In this document: positions 6,003 through 14,716 of the stretch, piece by piece
Position numbering within the stretch: position 1 is the first letter of the stretch
Layout of the letters: each line of letters starts with the position of its first letter
From: an uncultured Selenomonadaceae bacterium
Lineage (GTDB): Bacteria; Bacillota; Negativicutes; Selenomonadales; Selenomonadaceae
Direction of reading: 5' to 3'
Length of the DNA: 21,244 bases
Assembly: GCA_905233325.1 (NCBI GenBank)
Contig: CAJODU010000055.1
Coordinates: 1 to 21,244 of the forward strand
The notes under the pieces: model-generated
What the model saw: the letters and a program-made list of their open reading frames with translations, nothing else
The model's database searches: none
Told to the model about the DNA's origin: nothing
Translations under genes and position numbers: made by a program

Positions 6003-7289
6003 ATGCAGAGTGTTAAGGTAGAGGATTTCGACTGGAAGTCTCTGCTGTCTGTCAAGGGTGTTTCGGCAGTCGCCGCCATTGCTGTAATGTTTGTCGGTGC
6101 TACAGCTTTTGCGGTCTCCAGTTCTATCACAAGCAGCGAAAGGGTTATCACCGGCGTCAAGGCTGAAGGTATTGAAATATCAGGGCTGAGTGAAAGCGGC
6201 ACAATAAAATATTTCAATGATCTGGCAAGTGAGAAAATCAAGCCGCTGACTTTTTCCTATGGTGATAGGACTTTCTCCATCACGCCGGCTGAAATAAATT
6301 TAAAGCCCAATGTTGAAGAGGCGGTTGATGAGGCTTTTAGTTATGGCAGGAGCAGCAACAGTCTCATAGCCAACATGAAAGATCAAATAAAATGTGCCCT
6401 CAACGGCAGAAATGTCACATTGACGGCGGTTTATGATGAAAACTTACTCAACGATAAGCTGAAAGCTATTGCAGATCAAATTAACTGCCAGCCTGTCAAT
6501 GCTTATTGTCTGCTTGACTCAAATGGCGGCGTCTCGAAATATGCAGGAGTCATCGGCAAGAAACTGGACACCGAAACGATTGCAAATTCTCTCAAAACCC
6601 CTCTAACTTCGCTGAATATTCCAAATAACATTGTTCTTACGCCGGAAGATATTATTCCATTTATAACTACAGAGGACGTTATGCCCATTGATTCGATAAT
6701 CGGACAGTACAGCACAAGATTTAACCCCGGTGATCGCGGCGACAACATTGCCATTGCGGCTTATGCTCTCAATGATAGGATTGTAAAACCGGGGTGGACG
6801 TTTTCGTTTAATGACACAGTCGGTGAGAGGAGTTATTCCGCCGGTTACAAGAATGCAGGGGTTATTATCAACGGCCGTCCTGATATTGATGTCGGCGGCG
6901 GCGTCTGTCAAGTCAGCTCAACCCTCTACAATGCAATCTTGCTTGCCGGTTTGACGCCGACTGTCCGCACTGCACATTTTGCTCCGTCAACTTATGTTGA
7001 GCCGGGGCGTGATGCAACTGTTGCTGACGGGCAAATTGATTTTCAATTCCGAAACGATCTGCCGCACAGCGTCTACCTCCTCACCGGCGTCTACAATTCA
7101 ACCTTGACCGTCTATGTCCTCGGTGCAAAGTCTGATCTCAACGGTGCAGATATAAGAATTGAGCGCGAAGGGTCTGCAATGTCGCCTTCAATCTACCGCG
7201 TTTACTACAGGGACGGTAAAGTCATTAAAGACGAGTTCCTCCACACTGATGTTTATGAAGAACTCAAACCCGCCGAGGAACGACAATAA
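6003..7289 (+). CDS. VanW-family envelope protein
   Basis: This 428-residue protein starts with ATG at 6003 after AAGGAAGGG. A single N-terminal membrane helix or uncleaved signal is seen at about residues 18-40. Residues 50-230 resemble the putative peptidoglycan-binding module that commonly precedes VanW (YGDRTFSITPAEINL). The VanW domain spans about 235-375, with the hallmarks FNDTVGERS (269-277) and GGGVCQVSSTLYNA (298-311). The family is named from vancomycin-resistance clusters, but its biochemical role is unsettled; members are common in Firmicutes envelopes and this one alone does not imply resistance. It ends 2 bases before the converging YdjM-type gene. Confidence 0.9.
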   Translation: MQSVKVEDFDWKSLLSVKGVSAVAAIAVMFVGATAFAVSSSITSSERVITGVKAEGIEISGLSESGTIKYFNDLASEKIKPLTFSYGDRTFSITPAEINLKPNVEEAVDEAFSYGRSSNSLIANMKDQIKCALNGRNVTLTAVYDENLLNDKLKAIADQINCQPVNAYCLLDSNGGVSKYAGVIGKKLDTETIANSLKTPLTSLNIPNNIVLTPEDIIPFITTEDVMPIDSIIGQYSTRFNPGDRGDNIAIAAYALNDRIVKPGWTFSFNDTVGERSYSAGYKNAGVIINGRPDIDVGGGVCQVSSTLYNAILLAGLTPTVRTAHFAPSTYVEPGRDATVADGQIDFQFRNDLPHSVYLLTGVYNSTLTVYVLGAKSDLNGADIRIEREGSAMSPSIYRVYYRDGKVIKDEFLHTDVYEELKPAEERQ

Positions 7290-7291
7290 CG

Positions 7292-7792
7292 TCAACTGAA
7301 TTTATTGACAGCATTTATAATCATATTTGAAGTTTTTTCAAAATCACCGAATCTGGAAAAAATACAAACAGCAATTATCATAGCAGCAACTATATATTCA
7401 CCCGCAGACCCGACTTTAAAAAGTCTGATTCCGTGCTTACTTTTGGGCGTCAATATGGGGACTCTGCCGCAGATACCGTCCTCGGCTATATGAAGAAGTG
7501 CCCCTATCAAAACGTAAATTCCCATTTCAGCAATCAAAGCGACCATCGGATCCTTGACAGAATCCCTTGCAAACATCAAAAGACCTATCAATGCAAGGTA
7601 AATAACAGGATAGTGAGACCAAGTTCGATGATTGCTGCGCCACTTCCAATAAGCCTTGCTATCCTTCGGCGGTGATCCTTCAACCTTGTCGGGAATGACG
7701 GCACCAACTATTGAAGACGCCACAAAGAGTGCATTATCCGTTGCTGCAAAAACTATAAATCCTGTAACTATTTGATGATTTATCCACTTCAC
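7292..7792 (-). CDS. YdjM/DUF457-like membrane protein, putative metal-dependent hydrolase
   Basis: This 166-residue protein uses the GTG at 7792, because GAGGTG lies 6 bases upstream; a TTG at 7840 would add 16 atypical residues. It contains several hydrophobic helices and the family landmarks WINHQIVTG near the N-terminus, a GAVIPDKVEG segment, NHRTWSHYP in the middle and LLHIAEDGICGRVPIL near the C-terminus. The His and Asp residues in these segments are the expected metal ligands of the LexA-regulated YdjM-type membrane hydrolase family. It is on the opposite strand from its neighbours and converges tightly on the VanW gene. The biological substrate is unknown. Confidence 0.75.
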   Translation of the reverse strand: MKWINHQIVTGFIVFAATDNALFVASSIVGAVIPDKVEGSPPKDSKAYWKWRSNHRTWSHYPVIYLALIGLLMFARDSVKDPMVALIAEMGIYVLIGALLHIAEDGICGRVPILTPKSKHGIRLFKVGSAGEYIVAAMIIAVCIFSRFGDFEKTSNMIINAVNKFS

Positions 7793-7867
7793 TAAATTCA
7801 CCTCAAAAATTTTCAAAATAAATAACTTGCCTTTTGGCAATTCAAAATAAATTTGATGGGAGATTCT

Positions 7868-9049
7868 ATGGACGACTACACTTGGAAGAAGAGATTAGAG
7901 GCACGGCGAAGGAGGCGCAAGAATGAGCGTTATTTCGTCGTATTTCTTTTGATTGCCATCGTATTTTCCTTCCTCTTTTACATAGGAGTTTACACCAAAA
8001 CACCGAATTATGCAATGGAAACTGCTCAAAAAGCTCTGATTGATAATGATGCGGATACTTTTGACCGCTATGTTGATGTTGTGTCTGTAGCCTCCAAGGC
8101 TTACGACGATTTGACTGTAGATCAATTCAAATATGATACCCAGCTCTCCGAGCGTGAGAGATCTTTATTTGAAAATTTCTATGTCTTGATAAGGCCGCAG
8201 ATGGCTCAAGGTGCGGCTGAGATCATTGATTATAAAATCAACAACAATACTTGGATACTTCCCGACGGTATCTTGCAAGGACGCCAGCTTGGAATCGACT
8301 ATGATCTCCTGCTTGAAAAGAGTTTGATCAGACATACCAAAATAACCGGCATTGGTGAAGTTGAAAATATCGCCGCGGATAAGGCAACCGTGGATTTAGA
8401 AGTAGTTGAGGAGTACACGGGTATACCCTTTACATTGCATTTGGAACTTGAGAAGGTCAACAGTGCCGGCTGGAGTTTTGGCGGTTTTGAATTTAATTTT
8501 ATGAATCGCACGTGGAAGATGGGCAGCTTGAATTTTAATCTCGGCACCAGTGATTGGCGTGTTGTCGGGATCAACAATTATCACGATTATCTTGAACTCA
8601 TCACACCGAGGTTAAAGCAGGAACTTGCAGAGTATATTGACACTACGGCGGAAATTGTCAATCGCTATAATTCCGCCTTCAGGACATATCAAAATGAATT
8701 TATATATATGCAGCGGACGCAGACGGGCGTTATGTCACCTCAGCAGCGTGAAAATATTGCCGCCTACATTGAAAATAATATCATACCTGCCCTTCAGAAT
8801 CGTCAACAGGAGCTGGACGAAATGACGCCTCCAAACGGTGCCCTTTATCTTTCAAAACTACGCAAAGAATCAACAAATATAACCGTGAGTGCCTGGTCTT
8901 ACTATATCAAGGGCTTGCGTGAAAACAATCCCGAAGCATTTTACACAGCGGAAAGTCTGCATAAGCAGGAACTTGCACTGGATCAAAGGATAGAGGAAAT
9001 AGTCCACAATTCTGCTATCAGCCGCGAAAGACCTGACGTTATCAACTGA
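7868..9049 (+). CDS. single-pass membrane protein of unknown function (DUF2939-like N-terminus)
   Basis: The ATG at 7868 is selected because GGGAG lies 5 bases upstream; an earlier TTG at 7853 overlaps that site. The 393-residue product starts with a very basic segment (KKRLEARRRRRK), then a membrane helix at about 22-42, so the rest is probably extracytoplasmic. Just after the helix, the segment APNY-like start, KALIDNDADTFDRYVDV and SKAYDD resembles the DUF2939 pattern of a small domain carrying AL..DA..F.RYVD. A second part (about 230-390) is long, helical and charged, with Gln/Glu-rich stretches, possibly coiled coil. It lies 52 bases upstream of the UPF0173 hydrolase on the same strand. 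Function is unknown. Confidence 0.7.
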   Translation: MDDYTWKKRLEARRRRRKNERYFVVFLLIAIVFSFLFYIGVYTKTPNYAMETAQKALIDNDADTFDRYVDVVSVASKAYDDLTVDQFKYDTQLSERERSLFENFYVLIRPQMAQGAAEIIDYKINNNTWILPDGILQGRQLGIDYDLLLEKSLIRHTKITGIGEVENIAADKATVDLEVVEEYTGIPFTLHLELEKVNSAGWSFGGFEFNFMNRTWKMGSLNFNLGTSDWRVVGINNYHDYLELITPRLKQELAEYIDTTAEIVNRYNSAFRTYQNEFIYMQRTQTGVMSPQQRENIAAYIENNIIPALQNRQQELDEMTPPNGALYLSKLRKESTNITVSAWSYYIKGLRENNPEAFYTAESLHKQELALDQRIEEIVHNSAISRERPDVIN

Positions 9050-9101
9050 TTGACAGTGAAGTTAGTGAATTAACATACATTATATTTTAGGAGTGGTTTT
9101 T

Positions 9102-9773
9102 ATGTTGAAGTATACTTTCTACGGACACGCCTGTTTTCTTCTTGACGACGGCGAATACAAAATCCTCGTCGATCCGTTCCTGAGCGGCAATCCGCAAGCG
9201 ACAATCAGTCCAAAAGATGTAGAAACAAATTATATTCTCATCTCTCACGCTCATGACGATCATCTTGGCGATGCACCTGAGATTGCCACAAGGGTTGATG
9301 CTGAAGTTGTCGCCATTCCTGAAGTGCTGACACTTTGCACCTCTCGCGTTGAAAAGGCCATAAAAGCTGATCCTATGAATCTTGGCGGCACTTTGAATCT
9401 TCCTTTTGGTGTGGTGAGAATGGTTCCTGCCCTCCATTCCAGCGGCGTTGAGGGTGGTATTGCCTGTGGTTTTGTCATCAAGATTTTTGGCAAGACAATC
9501 TACTATGCCGGAGATACCGCACTCTTCAGTGATATGAAACTCATAGGCGAGCGTGATTCGATTGATTATGCGATTCTTCCAATCGGTGACAACTATACTA
9601 TGGGTATTGAGGACGCTGCTAAGGCTGTCAAATTGCTCAACGCCAAAAATGTCATACCGCTGCACTACAACACTTGGGGTGCGATCAGTCAAAATCCCGA
9701 AGACTTTAGAAAGTTAGTCACCGGCACGGAAGTCTATGTCGTTAAACCGGGGCAGACCATTGACCTTGCATAA
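9102..9773 (+). CDS. UPF0173-family metal-dependent hydrolase (metallo-beta-lactamase fold)
   Basis: This 223-residue protein starts at ATG 9102, with TAGGAG 8 bases upstream. It has the early TFYGHACFLL segment, Asp in LVDPFLSGNP, and the metal-binding HAHDDH motif (residues 49-54). Further metal ligands are likely at the His of VPALHSSG, the Asp of YYAGDTALF and the His of VIPLHYNTW. This order is typical of UPF0173/UlaG-like beta-lactamase-fold hydrolases, which are widespread cytoplasmic enzymes whose substrate is not established. Its end overlaps the likely 5' end of miaA, suggesting translational coupling. Confidence 0.9.
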   Translation: MLKYTFYGHACFLLDDGEYKILVDPFLSGNPQATISPKDVETNYILISHAHDDHLGDAPEIATRVDAEVVAIPEVLTLCTSRVEKAIKADPMNLGGTLNLPFGVVRMVPALHSSGVEGGIACGFVIKIFGKTIYYAGDTALFSDMKLIGERDSIDYAILPIGDNYTMGIEDAAKAVKLLNAKNVIPLHYNTWGAISQNPEDFRKLVTGTEVYVVKPGQTIDLA

Positions 9774-10500
9774 GGAAAAATTAATAGTCATTCTCGGTGC
9801 AACGGCAACAGGGAAATCAGCACTTGCGTTGAAAATGGCCGAGGAATTGCAGACAGAGATAATCTCCGCCGACTCAATGATGATCTACAAAAATTTCAAC
9901 ATAGGCACTGCCAAGCCGTCACCTGACGAACTTCGGAGAGTTAAGCATCATCTTGTTGATGTCCTTGAGCCTGAGATTAGATACAGTGTGGCTGACTTTC
10001 AAACTGCCGCCTCAAAGATTATCACTGACATCAATGCTCGCGGAAAAATCCCCATTGTTGCCGGCGGCACGGGATTATATATCCAAGCCCTCGTTGAAGG
10101 CTATAAATTTAAGGATTTTGACGACGTTGATGATTGCGGTAAAGTCAAAAAGAGCCTGCAATCTCACTTCAAAGAGACCGGCGAGCTTGTCTATGACGCC
10201 AAAATAATCGGCTTGACTCTCGACAGGCAGGAACTCTACAAAAGAATTAACGACCGCACCCAAAAGATGTTTGACGCCGGTCTTGTCGATGAGGTTAAAT
10301 CTCTTTTAAACAGTGGTGTCAGTCGCAATGCTCAGGCAATGCTGGGGATTGGCTACAAGGAGACGCTTGAGTATATCGACGGCAAAATCAGCCTTGAAGA
10401 TACTATCGACAAAATCAGTCAAGCCACTCGGAACTTCGCTAAAAGACAGTTCACCTGGTATAGACGAATGAAATATATTGACTGGCAATCAGCAAATTAA
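9736..10500 (+). CDS. miaA: tRNA dimethylallyltransferase MiaA, internally shortened
   Basis: MiaA transfers a dimethylallyl group to A37 of tRNAs reading UNN codons. Conserved elements are the P-loop GATATGKS, the ISADSMMIY segment, GTAKP, AGGTGLYIQAL, the MLGIGYKETLEY region and ATRNFAKRQFTWYRR. The protein is only 254 residues, against about 300-315 usually. Between ALVEGYKF and IIGLTLDRQELY there are about 35 residues, where the family has about 90; the conserved P-x-D-x-x-R-x-x-RALE segment of the inserted domain is missing, and the C-terminal tail is also short. The ATG at 9736 overlaps the upstream gene by 38 bases; TTG at 9760 or 9766 are alternatives closer to the usual N-terminus. 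Identity is sure, full activity is not. Confidence 0.85.
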   Translation: MSLNRGRPLTLHKEKLIVILGATATGKSALALKMAEELQTEIISADSMMIYKNFNIGTAKPSPDELRRVKHHLVDVLEPEIRYSVADFQTAASKIITDINARGKIPIVAGGTGLYIQALVEGYKFKDFDDVDDCGKVKKSLQSHFKETGELVYDAKIIGLTLDRQELYKRINDRTQKMFDAGLVDEVKSLLNSGVSRNAQAMLGIGYKETLEYIDGKISLEDTIDKISQATRNFAKRQFTWYRRMKYIDWQSAN

Positions 10501-10513
10501 ATAAATGCAAACT

Positions 10514-10545
10514 AATAAGCCCGCCGAAAAGACGAGCTTATTTTT
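10514..10545 (+). terminator. Rho-independent terminator between miaA and the LPS operon
   Basis: AATAAGC (10514-10520) pairs with GCTTATT (10536-10542), and the stem extends inward through three further pairs with two mismatches around a GAAAA loop. The right arm runs into a short T tract to 10545. It lies between the stops of the two converging genes miaA and the sulfatase-fold transferase. The T tract favours the plus strand, but the hairpin may also serve the minus-strand operon. Confidence 0.75.
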
Positions 10546-10565
10546 GTCAACCGCTCACGGAATTT

Positions 10566-12554
10566 TTACCCTTCCGTGTTCAATGCTCTTCCTTTAGTCA
10601 GCAACCACCAGGACAGTGTCCTCATTGAGGTGATCGCTGATTGTGCCATTTCCTTTTCTGCTGTTTGATTGACGCCTTTGAGTTCTTTTGAGGCGATATG
10701 CGGCAACAATTCAACTGCATCACTGTCAACCTTGCCGGCAATGTTGCTCGTCAAAAATACATCTCGATTGAAGGCAACTCCATTACTCTTTGTCAGCGGC
10801 GGTGCAATCGAATGATAAATAAAATCCTTCGGAGCAATCAATTCTATCAATGTCGGCACAATGGACGTGTGCCCGCCGACTACATCAATGGGCAGCATAT
10901 CGCGTTTGATACCGTTGCCGTAGAGTACAAAGGGGACACTCTGATGCTCAAATAGTGTCGGGCGTGTACCAGGATCGCAGCGGACAGCATGGTCGCCGGT
11001 TATCACAAATATTGATTTCGGATAGTGCTCACTGACGTTGCGGATAAATTGAGTTGTAACCTTGTCCATATACCAATAGTGTCCCAACTCTGTGGCCAGA
11101 GTCCTCACATCGTCGATATTAGGCAGTTGGTTCAGTTCGGTGATTACCTTTGCAATGTCGTAGCCCTCTTCCTTGAGGTTGAGATTATAGGGCGGGTGAT
11201 TGCTCGTTGTCATTATTAGGTGAACAGTCGGCGGCTCGTCCGTCAAATGTTTTTCGAGGGCGTCAAAGAGATTTTTATCCTTTGTTCCCCAAGCGTTTTG
11301 TTTGGGAGCGTGAAAATCGGGATAGCCATAGAAACTGTCAAAACCTTGTGCCAGTGCCATCTTGCCTATATTGTCCCAGCTCGGCACGCCGCCATACCAA
11401 AAATCGACCTTGTAGCCAAGCTCTTTGAAGGGAGCTGCCATTGAAGTCGGGTAGACTTCTTCATAGGTGCGTGGCTGATAGTTGACGCGAATGTTGACAT
11501 CACTGAGACCTGTCACCAATCCTGTAATCGCGACGGAAGTAAAATCACCATTCGGCATAAAATTCCTTGAATAGTAGCAATTCTCTTCGGCTATGAGGGA
11601 CTTAACGCCATCAGCAACGTGGAGTTTCTCATACTTACCAATCATCGGCCACTGCATCCAAGTTTCACCGAGTATTATAAATATATGCTGCGGTTTTTCG
11701 ATTTTAGCACCGGCGGCTGTACGCTCAAGATACGGCAGGAGATTATCTGCCGCTATATTATCGTGTCCGGCGATTCCCTTTGCATAGGTTAAAATATTTT
11801 CGGAATCGACACCACTGATGTCACCTGCCTGCATACGCTTTTCCATAGCCTGTGCACGGTAGAGGGCTTGAACATCATCAAGAATACACTCATTGAGGAA
11901 AAAGTCGGAAGTAACGCCGGCATTTTCCCAGTTGACACCGCCGGCATAATTAAAACTGCCGCCAAATCTTACAAACATAGCAAATGCAGCAATAAACAGT
12001 ATCAAGCCGGACACAAAGGCGGCTGTTTTTGTCTTGATTTTAGTCTCAGGCAGAGGGAAAGTCTTAAATAGAAGAATGCGGCTCAAAATCATAATACACA
12101 TAAGTGTAAGAATCAAGGCAAGCAAGAATCGCCAAATCAGACCATACTCTTCCAGCATAGTCCAGAAAATGGCTGAAATATCATCATTGAGACCGTGCAC
12201 AACCTCCAAGCCGAAGGTTGACTGAAATTCCTTGTAATATGGAAATCTTGCCTGGAAAAGTATCGAAAATATCAACGAGGCGAATATTCCGATAAACAGC
12301 CGCAGCCTGGGTGTCAGTCCGATTATCGACACAAAGACGAAGGACAACAGTGTAACCGCTCCCGCCGTTTTGAGGCTTAATCTTAAACCTGTAAACATTG
12401 CCAGTGCAGCCTCCGAAGACGGTGTATCAGGCGACATGTAGGCGGACATTGACCACATAAAAAGCCCGCGATATACCTCCAAGAGCAGCAGCAAAAATAT
12501 AAAAAGTCTGAAATCGCGTTGGATTCCGTCAAAAAATCTCTTTAAAAATTTCAC
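10566..12554 (-). CDS. LtaS/EptA-type sulfatase-fold phosphotransferase, membrane-bound
   Basis: The GTG at 12554 is preferred, with TGAGGA about 8 bases upstream; a TTG at 12578 lies almost on the previous stop. The 662-residue product has about five N-terminal membrane helices (roughly 15-35, 60-80, 85-102, 142-163 and 182-200). A periplasmic alkaline-phosphatase-like domain follows. In it, ILGETW carries the metal-binding Glu (about 297), NGDFTS the likely Thr nucleophile (about 339), and SNHPPY (451-456) and FVITGDHA (GDH at 520-522) the remaining site residues. Enzymes of this build transfer phosphoglycerol or phosphoethanolamine from lipid donors. At the end of an LPS operon it most plausibly decorates the LPS core or another surface glycan; the donor is not readable from sequence. 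Confidence 0.85.
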   Translation of the reverse strand: MKFLKRFFDGIQRDFRLFIFLLLLLEVYRGLFMWSMSAYMSPDTPSSEAALAMFTGLRLSLKTAGAVTLLSFVFVSIIGLTPRLRLFIGIFASLIFSILFQARFPYYKEFQSTFGLEVVHGLNDDISAIFWTMLEEYGLIWRFLLALILTLMCIMILSRILLFKTFPLPETKIKTKTAAFVSGLILFIAAFAMFVRFGGSFNYAGGVNWENAGVTSDFFLNECILDDVQALYRAQAMEKRMQAGDISGVDSENILTYAKGIAGHDNIAADNLLPYLERTAAGAKIEKPQHIFIILGETWMQWPMIGKYEKLHVADGVKSLIAEENCYYSRNFMPNGDFTSVAITGLVTGLSDVNIRVNYQPRTYEEVYPTSMAAPFKELGYKVDFWYGGVPSWDNIGKMALAQGFDSFYGYPDFHAPKQNAWGTKDKNLFDALEKHLTDEPPTVHLIMTTSNHPPYNLNLKEEGYDIAKVITELNQLPNIDDVRTLATELGHYWYMDKVTTQFIRNVSEHYPKSIFVITGDHAVRCDPGTRPTLFEHQSVPFVLYGNGIKRDMLPIDVVGGHTSIVPTLIELIAPKDFIYHSIAPPLTKSNGVAFNRDVFLTSNIAGKVDSDAVELLPHIASKELKGVNQTAEKEMAQSAITSMRTLSWWLLTKGRALNTEG

Positions 12555-12582
12555 TTGATCAATCCTCAATCTATACAAATTC

Positions 12583-13653
12583 TCATCTGACCAAAAGTTT
12601 GCCCAGATGAGGGATTTTTTTCAAAATTATCACTGAAATGAACGACAGAATAAATGCTGAAATAAACAGGAAAAAAATTCTCAATTTGTCGCTGAATAAA
12701 TTATCAAAGGTTTCATAATGCCAAAACAATGCTAAATATACTATGTGAAAAAGATATATCCCGAAGGAGCAGGTTGAAATGTTTGTTATCAGTCCGTGCA
12801 GATTAACGCCGCTTACGTCTCTGAAATATACGAAAATCAACATTGATGCAATCGGCAGCAGACAGAAATCATACCACAGCAAGTACAAATGCTCGGAAGT
12901 ATTTGCAAGCATCTGCAACAGCACCAACGCCGTAATACAAGCAAGTCCGGCGGGTATTGCCAACGGTTTGAAAGCATTTCGGAATTGATTTTCATATCTT
13001 TTGAGCAAGTATCCTGCAATCAAATAAAAACCGTAAATACCGCCCGAAAAATTTAAATCCAGCGAACAAGCTAAATTGGTACTTCTGAATTGATTTAAGG
13101 TCGGAACTATGAAAAGATATATGAAAAATATTGCCGACAGGACGGCAATTTCCCTGCTGCTCATAGTTTTCAAAACTCTGGAGAGGAAAGGTATAAATAA
13201 ATATATTCCCAAAATCATTTCCATATACCAAGCGTTGAAGACATCGTGAGTCACTGCCTCAACGAAGAGCATATTTTTCACAACTGCAGATATATGGAAG
13301 TCACTGCCTCTGAACCAAGTGACAAGCAAATTGTAAATAATAATCCAAATTTCCCAAGTCAGGAGCAATGAGAGAAAATTTTTTTTGTAAAACAGCTCTG
13401 TATTTTTTTGATCATACTCTCTTGATAAAAGTAAATATCCACTGAGGAGCATAAACAACGGCACACCTAATCGGCCGACTGCAAAGCAAATAAAATAAAA
13501 TATCTTTGATGATTCCGAAAGATTGTTAAAATAGCCTATATCTTGAATTTCGGAGGGCATGGTATGTATGAACACAACACAAAGAATGGCAAGGACTCTC
13601 AAAAGATCAAGCCCTTCTATTCTGTTTGATTGACGTGTTGTATTACTTATCAT
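12583..13653 (-). CDS. acyltransferase family 3 (OafA-like) membrane O-acyltransferase
   Basis: This 356-residue protein has about ten hydrophobic helices, the usual length and build of acyltransferase family 3. The N-terminus has RIEGLDLLRVLAILCVVFIH (11-30), the family hallmark with the Arg in LLR and the conserved His at the end of the first helix. GGAG lies 6 bases before the ATG at 13653. Such enzymes add acetyl or other short acyl groups to sugars of LPS, capsule or peptidoglycan. Its place between the heptosyltransferase and the sulfatase-fold transferase (30- and 28-base gaps) suggests O-acylation of a surface polysaccharide. The exact target is unknown. Confidence 0.85.
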   Translation of the reverse strand: MISNTTRQSNRIEGLDLLRVLAILCVVFIHTMPSEIQDIGYFNNLSESSKIFYFICFAVGRLGVPLFMLLSGYLLLSREYDQKNTELFYKKNFLSLLLTWEIWIIIYNLLVTWFRGSDFHISAVVKNMLFVEAVTHDVFNAWYMEMILGIYLFIPFLSRVLKTMSSREIAVLSAIFFIYLFIVPTLNQFRSTNLACSLDLNFSGGIYGFYLIAGYLLKRYENQFRNAFKPLAIPAGLACITALVLLQMLANTSEHLYLLWYDFCLLPIASMLIFVYFRDVSGVNLHGLITNISTCSFGIYLFHIVYLALFWHYETFDNLFSDKLRIFFLFISAFILSFISVIILKKIPHLGKLLVR

Positions 13654-13683
13654 TTAAGGCTCCATATTAACCAAAGGAATTTT

Positions 13684-14712
13684 CTAATTCATTGAGACTA
13701 TTTTTTCTTCAACTTGCCTGACGGTGATTTTCTCAAGGCAATCAGTATTGAGAGGGCAAGCACGTTTCCAGCAAGCCTTGCAGGGTCTGTCCACCTCAAT
13801 GGCATTTTCTGTTTGATTATATGGACCGTTTCGGTTGGCATCAGTCGGACCCATTAACATAATCGTTCGCGTCTCCAACGCCGCTGCAAGATGTACGACG
13901 CCCGTATCACCACCAACAACAAGGCGGGCATTTTTTATGACATGTGCAAGTTGCGCCCAATTAGTTTTGTTGACAAGATTTATCGGTGGAATTTCAATCA
14001 TAGCCTCAATATCACGTGCTCTCTGCTCGTCAACGACACCATTGCCGACAATCACCGGCATAACATTCATATTGTAAAGCCAGTCACTTAGAAGAGCAAA
14101 ATTGTCGACAGTCCACCGCTTGTTAGGCCAGTTTGCCCCAATGGCAAAAACAACATATGGCACATCTTCCCTCATACCTGCACGTTGCATTATAGTTTGT
14201 GCCTGCTCCGCTTCTCCTTTTGGAATTTCCATAGGGAATACAACTTTCTCAACTTTGCAGCCGATTGCTCTTGCAGTATCAAGGTAACGCTCCACAATGT
14301 GACCGTGAGCATGCTTGCCAATAACAGGACGTGAGACGTGATTGCTCATCTCGCGCATGTTGCATATACCCAATTTTACATCAGATTGAGCAAAGTAAGC
14401 AATGGCAGCGGATTTAAAGAGTCCCTGCAGATCCAGCACAGCGTCATAGGGTTCTTCTTGAATTTCACGCTTGAACGGAAAGAATTTTTTGATAAATCCC
14501 ATAAATGTTTTAAATTCCTTCTTGTGAAAAAGAATTATCCTATCAATGTAAGGATTCATCTTCAAAATATCATAAGCAGGAGGCTCGACGACCCAAGTCA
14601 GTTTTGCGTTGGGAAAGGTTTCTTTGATTGCATAAGAAACAGGCAATGCGTGGATCACATCGCCTATTGCACTGAGTTTGACGACCATTATATTTTTGGG
14701 AGTGTTCGTCAT
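13684..14712 (-). CDS. glycosyltransferase family 9 LPS heptosyltransferase
   Basis: This 342-residue protein has the GT9 opening IMVVKLSAIGDVIHALPV (8-25), the mid-protein IGANWPNKRW (191-200), and the nucleotide-sugar site GGDTGVVHLAAAL (267-279) followed by LMGPTDANRNGPY. The C-terminal Cys cluster (C311, C314, C319, C325) is common in WaaC/WaaF relatives. It would transfer L,D-heptose from ADP-heptose to the Kdo-lipid A core in the cytoplasm. It starts 4 bases after hldE2, which makes the substrate of that pathway, so the operon order supports the role. Whether it is heptosyltransferase I (WaaC) or II (WaaF) cannot be decided from the motifs. AGGTGA precedes the ATG. Confidence 0.88.
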   Translation of the reverse strand: MTNTPKNIMVVKLSAIGDVIHALPVSYAIKETFPNAKLTWVVEPPAYDILKMNPYIDRIILFHKKEFKTFMGFIKKFFPFKREIQEEPYDAVLDLQGLFKSAAIAYFAQSDVKLGICNMREMSNHVSRPVIGKHAHGHIVERYLDTARAIGCKVEKVVFPMEIPKGEAEQAQTIMQRAGMREDVPYVVFAIGANWPNKRWTVDNFALLSDWLYNMNVMPVIVGNGVVDEQRARDIEAMIEIPPINLVNKTNWAQLAHVIKNARLVVGGDTGVVHLAAALETRTIMLMGPTDANRNGPYNQTENAIEVDRPCKACWKRACPLNTDCLEKITVRQVEEKIVSMN

Positions 14713-14716
14713 ATGT

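Noticed and set aside
9050..9086. TTGACA at 9050-9055 as the -35 of a promoter for the UPF0173 gene
   Set aside because: The nearest TATA-like hexamers lie 15, 20 or 25 bases away, outside good spacing, so I do not call a promoter.
9087..9692. A 201-codon open frame antisense to the UPF0173 hydrolase
   Set aside because: The plus-strand frame has the HAHDDH metal site and an SD; the antisense product has no recognisable feature.
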